Below, in pieces: positions 33,990 through 42,400 of a DNA stretch of 64,000 bases; the stretch's first letter is position 1, and each line of letters opens with the position of its first letter. The stretch comes from Rhodobacter sp. Har01. Lineage in GTDB: Bacteria > Pseudomonadota > Alphaproteobacteria > Rhodobacterales > Rhodobacteraceae. A program made the position numbers and the translations under genes. Under the pieces are notes generated by a model. It worked only from the letters and a program-made list of their open reading frames with translations, had not been told where the DNA came from and did no database searches. The stretch is taken from positions 1 to 64,000 of the forward strand of contig NZ_JAJCTD010000007.1 of assembly GCF_020564565.1 (NCBI RefSeq), in the 5' to 3' direction.

Positions 33990-34344
33990 ATGCTCGGCAG
34001 TTGCCACTGCGGAGCCGTGCTGCTGGAGCTGCGCCTGACCGACGGGTTCGCCACCGCGCTGGGACTGTAGTTTCTGTCGCCGGCGCGGGGCAATCGCCGT
34101 CTCGGCCGCGCTGGACGGCGTCACGGTGGTGCAGGGGGCCGAAAACCTGACGCTTTACCAATGGGGCACCCGGACCGCGCAGCACTGGTTCTGCAAGACC
34201 TGCGGCATCTACACCCACCACCGCCGCCGGTCGAACCCGAACGAATACGGGGTGAACGTGGCGATCCTGGCGGGCGTCAACCCGCGCGACCTGGGCGAGG
34301 TGGCCTGGGTGGACGGCGTGAACCATCCCGCCGACCGGCGCTGA
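33990..34344 (+). pseudogene. GFA/CENP-V family zinc protein, frameshifted
   Basis: The first frame reads MLGSCHCGAVLLELRLTDGF then ATALGL and stops at 34068-34070. The next frame continues DCSFCRRRGAIAVSAALDGV ... WFCKTCGIYTHHRRRSNPNE ... HPADRR to 34344. Together they make one 117-residue GFA-type protein (glutathione-dependent formaldehyde-activating enzyme-like). Removing one G from the GGG at 34061-34063 would restore the frame. CHC and CKTC keep the structural zinc Cys, but the first Cys of the usual CxCxxC catalytic site would be Leu. It may be a true pseudogene or a sequencing error on top of a divergent protein. Confidence 0.75.
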
Positions 34345-34388
34345 GATCACCACTCAAGCCCTTGGTTTCGATGAGGATTCCGGCCCGT

Positions 34389-35177
34389 TCAGCCGCGGAT
34401 CGCCTTGCGGAACGTCTCGAACATCGCCTCGCTGCCGGCAATCAGCGCGCCGTCTTCCAGCGGGTTTTGCCCTTCGCGCAGACCTGAAACCAGGCCACCC
34501 GCCTCTTTCACCAGCAAAAGGCCCGCGGCGATGTCCCAGGCCTTGACCTCACGCTCCCAGTAACCCTCGTAGCGGCCGGCCGCGACATAGGCCAGGTCCA
34601 GCGCGGCCGAGCCCCAGCGGCGCACGCCGGCACAGCTGGGCATCAGCCGCGCCAGATCCTGCAGCATGGCGGGCAGGGTGGTCTTGGCGCCGAAGGGCAC
34701 GCCGGTCGCGAAGACCGACTCGACCATCTGCCGCCGCCCCGAGACCCGCAGCCGCCGGTTGTCGTTCAACCAGGCGCCGGCGCCCTTTTCGGCCCAGAAC
34801 ATCTCGTCCTTGGCCGGGTCGTGAACGACCGCCGAAACGATTTCGCCCTTGTATTCCAGCGCGATCGAGACCGCCCAATGCGGCATCCCGTGCAGAAAGT
34901 TCGTCGTCCCGTCCAGCGGGTCGACGATCCAGCGCCGGGTCGGGTCTTGGCCCGGCGTTTCGCCCGTCTCCTCGCCCAGCCAGCCGTAGGTCGGCCGCGC
35001 GCCCAGCAGGTCTTCCTTGATCAGCCGCTCGGACTCGCGGTCGGCCCGGGTGACGAAATCGCCCGGACCCTTGGCCGAGACCTGCAGGTTCTCCACCTCG
35101 CGGAAGTCCTTGACCAGACTGCGGCCCGCCTTGCGGGCGGCCTTGATCATCAGGTTGAGGTTGGCACTGCCCTGCAT
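34389..35177 (-). CDS. suhB: Inositol monophosphatase family protein (SuhB-like)
   Basis: The 262-residue protein has the Mg2+-binding blocks of the family: GWLGEETGET near residue 66, WIVDPLDGTTNFLHG near 83 and VKAWDIAAGLLLVKEAGG near 208. These phosphatases hydrolyse inositol-1-phosphate and related sugar phosphates, and SuhB also acts in RNA-polymerase complexes in enterobacteria. GGAG lies close before the ATG. Single gene, convergent with the GFA gene. Confidence 0.92.
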   Translation of the reverse strand: MQGSANLNLMIKAARKAGRSLVKDFREVENLQVSAKGPGDFVTRADRESERLIKEDLLGARPTYGWLGEETGETPGQDPTRRWIVDPLDGTTNFLHGMPHWAVSIALEYKGEIVSAVVHDPAKDEMFWAEKGAGAWLNDNRRLRVSGRRQMVESVFATGVPFGAKTTLPAMLQDLARLMPSCAGVRRWGSAALDLAYVAAGRYEGYWEREVKAWDIAAGLLLVKEAGGLVSGLREGQNPLEDGALIAGSEAMFETFRKAIRG

Positions 35178-35241
35178 CGCGCATCTCCGACGTTTCAGCC
35201 GGGCGTCCTAGACGCAAAAGGCCCGGAAGGAAAGCCCGCGC

Positions 35242-35673
35242 CTATTGCGCGATGGTGATGCGCATGTTGTCCATGCCCTCCGCCTTGACCATGCGGAACA
35301 GGATCTGGGCATTGTCCGGGTGCAGCCGGACGCAGCCATGGCTGGCGGGCCGTCCCAGTTTCTTGACCTGCGTCGTGCCGTGGATGGCGTAGTTGCCGTC
35401 ATAGAAGATGGCAAAGGGCATCGGCGCGTTGTTGTAGCGCCGCGAGCGGTGGTTCTTCGACAGGAACTCGGGCTTGTAGGTGCCCGAGGGCGTGATGCTG
35501 CCGCGGCCGGCCGTGGACACCGGCCATTCGTAGAGCTTTCGCCCCTCATGATAGACGTGCATTTTCTGTTGCGAGATCGAAATCCGCACCTCAAGCCGCT
35601 CGGCCCAGGCCGATCCGGCGTGAAAAGTCGTCAGCATCAATCCAAGCGCAAGCGCAGCCCAATTTCCGCGCAT
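35242..35673 (-). CDS. L,D-transpeptidase (YkuD domain)
   Basis: The 143-residue precursor has a signal peptide ending AWA and a compact YkuD domain. The catalytic site HGTTQVKKLGRPASHGCVRL contains the essential Cys in SHGCVRL. These periplasmic enzymes make 3-3 cross-links in peptidoglycan or attach proteins to it. It is short, with no LysM or other accessory domain. Confidence 0.92.
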   Translation of the reverse strand: MRGNWAALALGLMLTTFHAGSAWAERLEVRISISQQKMHVYHEGRKLYEWPVSTAGRGSITPSGTYKPEFLSKNHRSRRYNNAPMPFAIFYDGNYAIHGTTQVKKLGRPASHGCVRLHPDNAQILFRMVKAEGMDNMRITIAQ

Positions 35674-35771
35674 CTTCTGCCTCCTTCTCAGGCGGTGAAA
35701 TGACCGCCTTGCGTGACCTCAGGATTTCGCGCAAGGCCCGCTCAGTCAACGGCAAATCGGTTAACAAAGGG

Positions 35772-36461
35772 TCAGGATTTCTGCCGCCGCTCCGGCGCGT
35801 TCAGCGACAGCATGTCGGTCAGTTCGCGAAACAGCTTGCGCCGGATGGCGTGGGGAAAGTCGGTGTGGCGGGCCGCGCGTTCGACGAAGGCGCCCGGGCC
35901 GCGGATCACGGTTCCGAAGAAATAGTTCTCGATATCAAGTTCATGCGCGCCGATGGCCAGGGCATTGACGGTGATCCCGTCCCAGCCGCCGGCGGCATAG
36001 ATGCGCTCGGGCGAGGGGCCGGCGTTGTTGCGGCCGTCGCCGGAGACGTCGATCACCCGGCGTGTGCAGGGCGGAGCCCTGGCCATGAGGCCAAGCCCGA
36101 ATCCCAACCCGCGCCCCAGCGCCGTGTTCAGCGCCCGCTCGGGCGGCGGCAGGGCGCGCAGGCGTACGGCGACCGGGTCCAGGTCCGCCGGCGCCGAAAC
36201 CAGCGTCCAGTCAAGGATAACCTCCTGATGATCCTCGCCGCTCCACTGGTAGATGGCCAATGCCACATCGCCCGCAGTGGAAAAGAAGGCGCGGCGGATG
36301 TCGGGGGCCTCGAGTGCGATGGCAAGGCCTTCGGTCTGCACCACGAAGTCGGCCGCATCGACCGAGCGCGAGACATCCAGCGCCAGCGCCAGGGCCAGGC
36401 GACAGTCGGCTGCCGCCGGGGCGGCCGCAAGGGCGAAAGGCAGACCAAGGCGCAACGGCAT
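35772..36461 (-). CDS. DUF1194 protein with von Willebrand A-like fold
   Basis: The 229-residue precursor starts at 36461 (MPLRLGLPFALAAAPAAA, a signal peptide) with GGAGGG eight bases ahead. The mature part opens with LALALDVSRSVDAADF, where DVSRS is the MIDAS-type metal site of VWA proteins, and has RRVIDVSGDGRNNAGPSP. The family is exported and its job is unknown. It is transcribed alone on the minus strand. Confidence 0.82.
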   Translation of the reverse strand: MPLRLGLPFALAAAPAAADCRLALALALDVSRSVDAADFVVQTEGLAIALEAPDIRRAFFSTAGDVALAIYQWSGEDHQEVILDWTLVSAPADLDPVAVRLRALPPPERALNTALGRGLGFGLGLMARAPPCTRRVIDVSGDGRNNAGPSPERIYAAGGWDGITVNALAIGAHELDIENYFFGTVIRGPGAFVERAARHTDFPHAIRRKLFRELTDMLSLNAPERRQKS

Positions 36462-36610
36462 GGGCGGGACCCTCCGGCCGCCGATCCTGCCACGAAACCG
36501 GCGGGGCCGGGGGACGATTCGTTCCGAGCGCGGGTCTGCACCTCGGATGGCTGAGGCATGGCTGGCGTGCATGTCTTCGCGTTGCGCCGACCCGGGGGAG
36601 AGGGCCGGGG

Positions 36611-37519
36611 TCAGGCGCCGCGTTGCAGCTTGACCGGCTCGCTGCGGGCCAGCCGCAGGAAATGGGCGATGAAGGGGCGTGTGGCATCTTCCTCGCGCGT
36701 GGCGGCATACATGCGCTTGGTCACCACCTGCGGACCCAGCGGGCGGGTCACGTAGTCGGCGCTGGACTTGACCTCTCGCATCACCCAGTCGGGCAGGACC
36801 GCCACGCCGCGGTTCGACCCCACCAGCATCAGGATGACGGCGGTCAGTTCGGCGGTGCGCTGGGCGCGGGGTTCGACCTTGGCCGCGGTGAGAAGTTCGG
36901 TGAACACGTCCAGCTTGTCGCGGCTGACCGGGTAGGTGATCAGCACCTGGTCGCGGAAGTCCTCGGCGGTGATGAAGGGCCTGGCCGCGAGGGGGTTCTG
37001 CGCCGAGGCGACGAAGGTGGGGTGATAGTCGAACAAGGGGTTGAAGATGATCCCCGGCGGCGGGATGCGGTCGGAAGAGATGACCAGATCAACCTCCTCG
37101 CGGTTCAGCGCCGGCAGGGCCTCGAACGCCAGGCCAGCGCGGATGTCGACGTCGACCTCGGGCCAGGCGTGGCGGAACAGTTCCAGCACCGGAAACAGCC
37201 AGTCGAAACAGGCGTGGCATTCGATGGCGATGTGCAGCCGGCCGGTCTTGCCCGACCGCAGGGCGCGGAATTCCTCTTCCATCGCGTCGATCTCGGGGAG
37301 GATGCGGTCGGCGGCGCGCAGCATCCGCTGCCCGGCGGCCGACAGGCGCATGGGTTTCGAGCGGCGGACGAACAGTTCCATCCCGGCCTGGTCTTCCAGC
37401 CCGGCAACCTGATGCGACAGGGCGGACTGGGTCATGTTCAGCATCTCGGCAGCGCGCGCGAGGCCACCGGCCTGTTGGATGGCCCGGATGGTGCGAAGGT
37501 GTTTGAGTTCCACGTACAT
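36611..37519 (-). CDS. metR: LysR-family regulator, probably MetR
   Basis: The 302-residue protein has the LysR winged helix at residues 1-60 (HLRTIRAIQQAGGLARAAEM, LNMTQSALSHQVAGLED) and a LysR substrate-binding domain. HACFDWLFPVLELF and GSNRGVAVLPDW are blocks seen in MetR. It is divergent from metF, the usual MetR neighbour and target, and an inverted repeat lies just after its start codon region. MetR uses homocysteine as co-activator in enterobacteria; here that is inference. Confidence 0.85.
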   Translation of the reverse strand: MYVELKHLRTIRAIQQAGGLARAAEMLNMTQSALSHQVAGLEDQAGMELFVRRSKPMRLSAAGQRMLRAADRILPEIDAMEEEFRALRSGKTGRLHIAIECHACFDWLFPVLELFRHAWPEVDVDIRAGLAFEALPALNREEVDLVISSDRIPPPGIIFNPLFDYHPTFVASAQNPLAARPFITAEDFRDQVLITYPVSRDKLDVFTELLTAAKVEPRAQRTAELTAVILMLVGSNRGVAVLPDWVMREVKSSADYVTRPLGPQVVTKRMYAATREEDATRPFIAHFLRLARSEPVKLQRGA

Positions 37520-37527
37520 GAGCAGCT

Positions 37528-37553
37528 TTCATAATCATGCTGAGGATTATGAA
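37528..37553. promoter_or_regulatory. Inverted repeat between metR and metF, candidate MetR operator
   Basis: Perfect 9-base arms TTCATAATC (37528-37536) and GATTATGAA (37545-37553) are separated by 8 bases. The outer TTCA/TGAA ends agree with the TGAA/TTCA half-sites of LysR-type MetR boxes. It lies 9 bases before the metR start and 52 before metF, well placed to control both. Confidence 0.6.
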
Positions 37554-37605
37554 TTGGTCTCACATCTCTGGTTCTGCGACAAGGGGGCATCCAAGGAGCA
37601 GACCC

Positions 37606-38475
37606 ATGACCAAGGCGCCGCGCATTTCGTTCGAGTTCTTCCCACCGCAGACGCTGGATGCGTCGTTCCGGCTGTGGGAAACGGTGCAGGCGCTGGCGCC
37701 GATGGGGCCGGAATTCGTGTCGGTGACCTATGGCGCCGGCGGCACCACCCGCAAGCTGACGCATGAGGCGGTGGGGACGATCCACCGCAACTACGGGCTG
37801 AACGTGGCGGCGCATCTGACCTGCGTGCAGGCGACGAAGGCCGAGACGCTGGAGATCGCGGCTGCTTACGCCGAGGCGGGCGTGACCGAGATCGTGGCGC
37901 TGCGCGGCGATGCGCCGAAGGGCGCGGAGCGGTTCACCCCGCATCCCGAGGGTTTCGCGTCCAGCGTGGAACTGGTCGAGGCGCTGGCCAAAACCGGCAA
38001 GTTCAAGCTCCGCGTCGGTGCCTACCCCGAACCGCACCCGGACAGCACGGGGACCGCCGCCGACGTGGCGTTCCTGAAGCGCAAGATCGACGCCGGCGCC
38101 TCATCGGCCATCACCCAGTTCTTCTTCGAGGCCGATACCTTCTTCCGCTTTCGCGACCAATGCGTGAAGGCGGGCATCACCGCCCCGATCATCCCGGGCA
38201 TCCTGCCGATCACCAGCTGGGACGGCGCCAAGAAATTCGCCACCCGCTGCGGCGGCGCGGTGCCGAAGCGGCTGGACGAAGCCTTTACCCGCGCCATCAA
38301 GGACGGCCGCGAAGAGCTTTACGCGCTGGCCCATTGCACCGCGCTCTGCGACCGGCTGATCGAGGGCGGCGTGCAGGACCTGCACTTCTACACCCTGAAC
38401 CGCCCCCACCTGACCCGCGAAGTGGTACGGGCGCTGGGCATCCAGGCCCCTGTGGTGCTGGAGAAGGTTGCCTGA
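37606..38475 (+). CDS. metF: Methylenetetrahydrofolate reductase
   Basis: The 289-residue flavoprotein reduces 5,10-methylene-THF to 5-methyl-THF for methionine synthesis. Family blocks are ISFEFFPPQT near the start, VTYGAGGTTR, ALRGDAPKG, GAYPEPHPD and ITQFFFEADTFFRF, followed by IIPGILPITSW. AAGGAG is seven bases ahead of ATG 37606. A strong terminator follows. Confidence 0.95.
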   Translation: MTKAPRISFEFFPPQTLDASFRLWETVQALAPMGPEFVSVTYGAGGTTRKLTHEAVGTIHRNYGLNVAAHLTCVQATKAETLEIAAAYAEAGVTEIVALRGDAPKGAERFTPHPEGFASSVELVEALAKTGKFKLRVGAYPEPHPDSTGTAADVAFLKRKIDAGASSAITQFFFEADTFFRFRDQCVKAGITAPIIPGILPITSWDGAKKFATRCGGAVPKRLDEAFTRAIKDGREELYALAHCTALCDRLIEGGVQDLHFYTLNRPHLTREVVRALGIQAPVVLEKVA

Positions 38476-38513
38476 TTTCGGACGTTCGAAGGTCTTTCCC
38501 GGTCTCCCTGTAT

Positions 38514-38546
38514 GGCCCTTCGCCCGCGTGCGGAGGGCCCTTTTTT
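38514..38546 (+). terminator. Intrinsic terminator of metF
   Basis: Ten-base stem GGCCCTTCGC / GCGGAGGGCC (one G-U pair), loop CCGCGT, followed by C and six T. It is the cleanest terminator of the window. Confidence 0.9.
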
Positions 38547-38607
38547 CTGCGGTTGCCCAGACTGCCTGATCGGCTAAGGTCGGGCGACTTGCGCAAAGGA
38601 CGCCGCG

Positions 38608-39048
38608 ATGCCGAAGCTGATCACGCTGTTGAACGGGCCGAACCTGAACCTGCTGGGCCGCCGCCAGCCTGACATCTATGGCCACGAGACGCTGGACGAT
38701 GTCGTCTCGGCCTGCGCGGAACTGGCCGAGGATTTGGGGCTGACGGTGCGGGCGCTGCAGTCGAACCACGAGGGGCAGCTGGTCGACTGGGTGCAGGAGG
38801 CGCGCGGCAAGGCGGCCGGGATCATCATCAATCCGGGCGCCTACAGCCACACCTCGGTGGCCATTCTTGACGCGCTGAACGCCTTTGAAGGGCCGGTGCT
38901 TGAGGTGCATATCTCGAACATCCACAAGCGCGAGGCGTTCCGGCATCATTCGTTTGTCTCGGGTCGGGCCGACGGGGTGATCGCCGGGTTCGGCACCGAG
39001 GGCTATCTGCTGGCCTTGCGTCGCATGGCCAGCCTGGTGGCGAAATGA
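38608..39048 (+). CDS. aroQ: Type II 3-dehydroquinate dehydratase
   Basis: The 146-residue enzyme carries out the third shikimate step. [17 protein letters not shown] at residues 9-25 holds the catalytic Tyr and Arg of the lid, [21 protein letters not shown] (Asn and His) and [15 protein letters not shown] complete the site. It overlaps the aldolase gene by ATGA. Confidence 0.95.
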   Translation: MPKLITLLNGPNLNLLGRRQPDIYGHETLDDVVSACAELAEDLGLTVRALQSNHEGQLVDWVQEARGKAAGIIINPGAYSHTSVAILDALNAFEGPVLEVHISNIHKREAFRHHSFVSGRADGVIAGFGTEGYLLALRRMASLVAK

Positions 39049-39812
39049 ACCTGCCGGTCAACGGGTTCAAGCGGGCGCTGCGCGAGGGGCGGTCGCAGGT
39101 GGGCATCTGGAATACCATCCCCGGACCGGTGGTGGCGGAACTGCTGGCTGGGGCGGGGTTCGACTGGATACTGCTGGATACCGAGCATGCGCTGACCGAT
39201 GTGCCGGATATCTTTGGCATGTTGCAGGCGGTGGCGGCCTATCCGGTGGCGCCGGTGGTGCGGGCCGCGGTCAACGACACGGTGCTGATCAAGCGCCTTC
39301 TGGACCACGGCGCGCAGACGCTGCTGCTGCCTTACGTCCAGTCGGCGGCCGAGGCCGAGGCCGCGGTGCGCGCCATGCGCTATGCGCCGCGCGGGGTGCG
39401 GGGTGTGTCGGGCATGACCCGGGCCAGCCGGTTCGGGGCGATTCCGGACTATGTGAAGTTCGCCGAGCAAGAGCTGTGCCTGCTGGTCCAGGTCGAGACG
39501 GTGCAGGCCCTGGCGCGGCTGGAAGAGATCGCGGCGGTGGACGGGGTGGACGGGCTGTTCATCGGGCCATCGGACCTTGCCGCCTCGATGGGGTATCCGG
39601 GCGAAGCGGGGCATCCGGCAGTGGTGGCCGCCATCGAGGATGCCATCCGCCGGATCGTCGCCTGCGGCAAGGCGGCCGGAATTCTGACGCTGGACCAGGG
39701 CTTTGCCCGGCGCTGTGTCGGATTGGGAACCACGTTCACCGCGGTGGGCGTGGACATGGCGCTGCTGCGCCAGGCCGCAACCGGACTGGCGCAGGTGTTC
39801 GGGCGGGGCTGA
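39045..39812 (+). CDS. HpcH/HpaI family class II aldolase
   Basis: The 255-residue protein has the family's metal- and pyruvate-binding blocks: [13 protein letters not shown] (His), [37 protein letters not shown] (metal Glu) and [15 protein letters not shown] (metal Asp). Relatives cleave 4-hydroxy-2-oxoheptanedioate or 2-keto-3-deoxy sugar acids to pyruvate and an aldehyde; the exact substrate cannot be told. Translational overlap with aroQ suggests co-expression but not a shared pathway. Confidence 0.88.
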   Translation: MNLPVNGFKRALREGRSQVGIWNTIPGPVVAELLAGAGFDWILLDTEHALTDVPDIFGMLQAVAAYPVAPVVRAAVNDTVLIKRLLDHGAQTLLLPYVQSAAEAEAAVRAMRYAPRGVRGVSGMTRASRFGAIPDYVKFAEQELCLLVQVETVQALARLEEIAAVDGVDGLFIGPSDLAASMGYPGEAGHPAVVAAIEDAIRRIVACGKAAGILTLDQGFARRCVGLGTTFTAVGVDMALLRQAATGLAQVFGRG

Positions 39813-39815
39813 GCT

Positions 39816-39851
39816 GCGGTCAGGCGCGCGACGGCGGTCAGGCGCGCGACA
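39816..39851. repeat. 18-bp tandem duplication at the bioY stop
   Basis: GCGGTCAGGCGCGCGACG (39816-39833) is repeated at 39834-39851 with one change in the last base. The second copy contains the bioY stop codon (TCA at 39838-39840, read on the minus strand) and the last codons; the first copy would duplicate both in frame. Confidence 0.75.
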
Positions 39852-40380
39852 GCAGCGAACCGGGGCGCATGCGCGCGATCGACTGGGTGACAAGGCCGGC
39901 AAGGACCGCCTTGATCGCGTCGCCGGGCAGGTAGGCGCCGGTCAGGAGCGCGGCTTCGCCGAGGCTTTTCTTCAGCACAAGGGCCATGCCCGGGATGCCA
40001 AAGGCATAAAGCACCGCGATTCCGCCGATCACCGCGGCGGCGGTGGCGGCAAAGCCGACCGGCAGGGTCGTCCGTTCCACGATCCAGCCGGCGACGAAGG
40101 CGGCGATCGGAAAGCCGATCAGGAAGCCCACCGTCGGGCCGGCAAAGACGCCCAGGCCGCCGCGACCGCCGGACAAGAGCGGCAGGCCGGCCGCCACCAG
40201 CGCCAGGAACAGCAGCACCGCCAGCGCCCCGCGCCGGGCGCCCAGAACGGTGCCGCACAGCATGATCCCCAGCGACTGCGCCGTGATCGGAACGCCCGAG
40301 GCCAGGCTGATCTGCGGCACCAGCCCCAGGATGGCGATCAGCGCCGCAAAAAGGGCGATGTGGGTGAGGCTGCGTTCCAT
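39838..40380 (-). CDS. bioY: Biotin ECF transporter substrate-binding protein BioY
   Basis: The 180-residue integral membrane S-component has six hydrophobic stretches and typical BioY blocks: GVPITAQSLGIMLCGTVLGA, GGRGGLGVFAGPTVGFLIGF and AYLPGDAIKAVLA. It captures biotin. AGGAG lies about ten bases ahead of ATG 40380. It is the last gene of the bioM-bioN-bioY operon. Confidence 0.93.
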   Translation of the reverse strand: MERSLTHIALFAALIAILGLVPQISLASGVPITAQSLGIMLCGTVLGARRGALAVLLFLALVAAGLPLLSGGRGGLGVFAGPTVGFLIGFPIAAFVAGWIVERTTLPVGFAATAAAVIGGIAVLYAFGIPGMALVLKKSLGEAALLTGAYLPGDAIKAVLAGLVTQSIARMRPGSLLSRA

Positions 40381-40414
40381 GTGGCAAGGACTCCTGTTTG
40401 CGCGTCCAATGGGA

Positions 40415-41011
40415 TTAGCCCGCACCACCCCGGGCACGCAAGGCCTCGGCCGCGTGGTCCGCATCGTCCAGCGCGGCCAGGGTCAGCGGAACCACCACCC
40501 GCCAGCCCGGCCGGCGCGGGCTGCGCGCGCGCCAGGCCTCGAGGATCCGGTCCATCCGCTCGGACAGCGTGGGGACGAAGCGGATCACCAGCGCGAAGGC
40601 CAGCGCCAGCCGCCGCGGTGGCAGAAGCGGCGACAGCGGCAGCGCCAACCACTCGAACACCGCCAGCATGTCGGAAAGCCGGGTAGTCATGGTGACCAGA
40701 TTGGCCGCGGCAACGGCGGTGACCATGCGCAGAAGGATGGCGGTGCCCGAAGCGATCTCGCCCGTCCACAAATGCCAGCCCGCCACCACCACCACGAAGG
40801 GCCAGAGCGGCCGCAGCATCCGCGCGGCATGGGCCGCAAAGGGCCGGCCCCAGGGCAGGTGCAGCCCGACGACCCCCGCCAGCGCCAGCGCCAGCGCCCA
40901 GGGCGAGGTGAGCCAGAACAGCAGCACCGTGCCGGCCGCCAGCGCGGCCAGCTTTGCCGAGGCCGGCAGCCGGTCGAGCGGCGTCCTAACCGGCGAGGTC
41001 AGTGTCAGCAT
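40415..41011 (-). CDS. bioN: Biotin ECF transporter T-component BioN
   Basis: The 198-residue membrane protein is of the CbiQ/EcfT type. It has four to five helices and the coupling helix EAWRARSPRRPGWRVVVPL, whose ARS-like signature touches the ATPase. ATG 41011 with GGAG ahead lies inside the end of bioM (26-base overlap), so translation is coupled. Confidence 0.88.
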   Translation of the reverse strand: MLTLTSPVRTPLDRLPASAKLAALAAGTVLLFWLTSPWALALALAGVVGLHLPWGRPFAAHAARMLRPLWPFVVVVAGWHLWTGEIASGTAILLRMVTAVAAANLVTMTTRLSDMLAVFEWLALPLSPLLPPRRLALAFALVIRFVPTLSERMDRILEAWRARSPRRPGWRVVVPLTLAALDDADHAAEALRARGGAG

Positions 41012-41705
41012 CGCTGTCTCCGATCCGCGCCATTTCGGCCGCAAAGGCCGGCAAGACCTGTGCCGGCGGGCCGTCCGCCGCCACCCGGCCCGCGTCAAGC
41101 CAGATCACCCGGTCGGCCCCGGCCACGGCGGCAGGGTCGTGGCTGATGGTCACCAGCCGCTGCGCCAGGCCGGCCAGCCGGCGCGTGATCCGCGCCGCGG
41201 TGGGAAGATCAAGGCCGGCAAAGGGTTCGTCCAGCAACAGCGTCTGCGGCTGCATCATCAGCACCGCCTGCAGGCAAAGCCAGTGCTTCTGCCCGCCGGA
41301 CAGGGTGGAGACCGGCGCCGCGGCCCAATGCGCCCGGCCCTCGGCCCTGAGGGCGGCCCGCGCGGCGTCCAGCGCGCGCGGTTGCGGCAGGCCCTGCTGG
41401 CGCAGGCCGAAGGCCAGTTCCTCTTCCACCGTGGGGAACAGGATCTGGTGATCGGGGTTCTGGAACAGGATACCAAGGCGCGACAGCGCGGCCTTGCGGT
41501 CCGTGCAGGGGTCGATCCCGTCCACCTGCACGCTGCCGGTCGAAGGTGCGACCAGGCCGGCGATCAGGCGCAGGAGCGTGGTCTTGCCGCTGCCGTTGCG
41601 GCCGACGATGCCGATGCGCCGTTCAGCCAGATGCAGGGACAGGCCGGAAAGAATGGTCTTTCCCCCGGCGGCATAGCTTGCATCCCTGAGAGCGATCCCG
41701 GTCAT
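40986..41705 (-). CDS. bioM: Biotin ECF transporter ATPase BioM
   Basis: The 239-residue ABC ATPase has Walker A GRNGSGKTT near residue 34, Q-loop FQNPDHQILF, signature STLSGGQKHWLCLQA, Walker B TLLLDEPFAGLDL and the His loop VTISHDP. It energises biotin uptake with BioN and BioY. ATG 41705 follows GGAG closely; longer starts are shadows. Confidence 0.92.
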   Translation of the reverse strand: MTGIALRDASYAAGGKTILSGLSLHLAERRIGIVGRNGSGKTTLLRLIAGLVAPSTGSVQVDGIDPCTDRKAALSRLGILFQNPDHQILFPTVEEELAFGLRQQGLPQPRALDAARAALRAEGRAHWAAAPVSTLSGGQKHWLCLQAVLMMQPQTLLLDEPFAGLDLPTAARITRRLAGLAQRLVTISHDPAAVAGADRVIWLDAGRVAADGPPAQVLPAFAAEMARIGDSDADTDLAG

Positions 41706-41839
41706 CCCGTCTCCGCAGCCCCCGGTCGCGTGATAGCCGCCGGCCGACCCTGGCTGCAACGGCAAAAGGGCAGGCCCTGGGGCCCGCCCTTCCGCCGATG
41801 CGATGGCGCGCGCTTCCGCAGGCTCCGGGGGGCCGGCGG

Positions 41840-42100
41840 TCAGCAGTCCGCGATGTAGCGGTTGCCGTAGCCGTCGTTGTAGTAGCACTGGCCGGGCTGC
41901 GAGGCGGGCCCGATCAGCGAGCCTGCAAGCGCGCCGACCGCTGCTCCGGTGATGATTCCCTTGGCGCGGTCATCGTCCGAGGACACGGCCGCGCCGATGG
42001 CGGCCCCGCCCAGCGCGCCAACGGCAGTGCTCTGTTCGGTTGGGGTGCAGGCCGAAAGGCAGAGGGCAATCGCAGGGATGGACAGACCGAGATATTTCAT
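41840..42100 (-). CDS. Glycine-zipper outer-membrane lipoprotein
   Basis: The 86-residue precursor has a lipobox (LCLSAC) and a glycine-zipper stretch (AVGALGGAAIGAAVSSDDDR, ITGAAVGALAGSLIG) and ends in QCYYNDGYGNRYIADC, with two Cys in the tail. AAGGAG is six bases ahead of ATG 42100. The family is of the OsmB/SlyB kind, with unknown function. A similar gene is at 60542. Confidence 0.82.
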   Translation of the reverse strand: MKYLGLSIPAIALCLSACTPTEQSTAVGALGGAAIGAAVSSDDDRAKGIITGAAVGALAGSLIGPASQPGQCYYNDGYGNRYIADC

Positions 42101-42352
42101 TCCGTACTCCTTCGCGGATGTCGATCTCCTTGCACCCATTTCGGGTCAGCGACCCGGCCGGGGCAAGTCAGATTTCCGTGCTTCGCAGGATTCCGCCCGC
42201 CTGATGCCGGCCGAAGCGGGCGCCGAAGGTGGCGGCGGTCCGGTTTGGCGGGGAAACGCAGGCCGCCAGACCTGGCCTGGTTGCGGAAAGGATCGCAGCG
42301 AAGGGTTGCATGACACACCCGGTTCAGGGCGCGACCGAGACACCAACGACTG

Positions 42353-42376
42353 AGGGCCGGGAAGGTTCCCGGCCCT
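42353..42376. terminator. Hairpin after gabT
   Basis: AGGGCCGGGAA (42353-42363), loop GG, TTCCCGGCCCT (42366-42376): a perfect 11-base stem 25 bases after the gabT stop on the minus strand. No U-run follows. In the 300 bases between the lipoprotein gene and gabT nothing else stands out. Confidence 0.6.
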
Positions 42377-42400
42377 GAGGACGTGTTCCGCACAGGAAGC

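Noticed and set aside
37520..37605. SAM or similar riboswitch ahead of metF
   Set aside because: The leader is too short and shows only the LysR-type inverted repeat.
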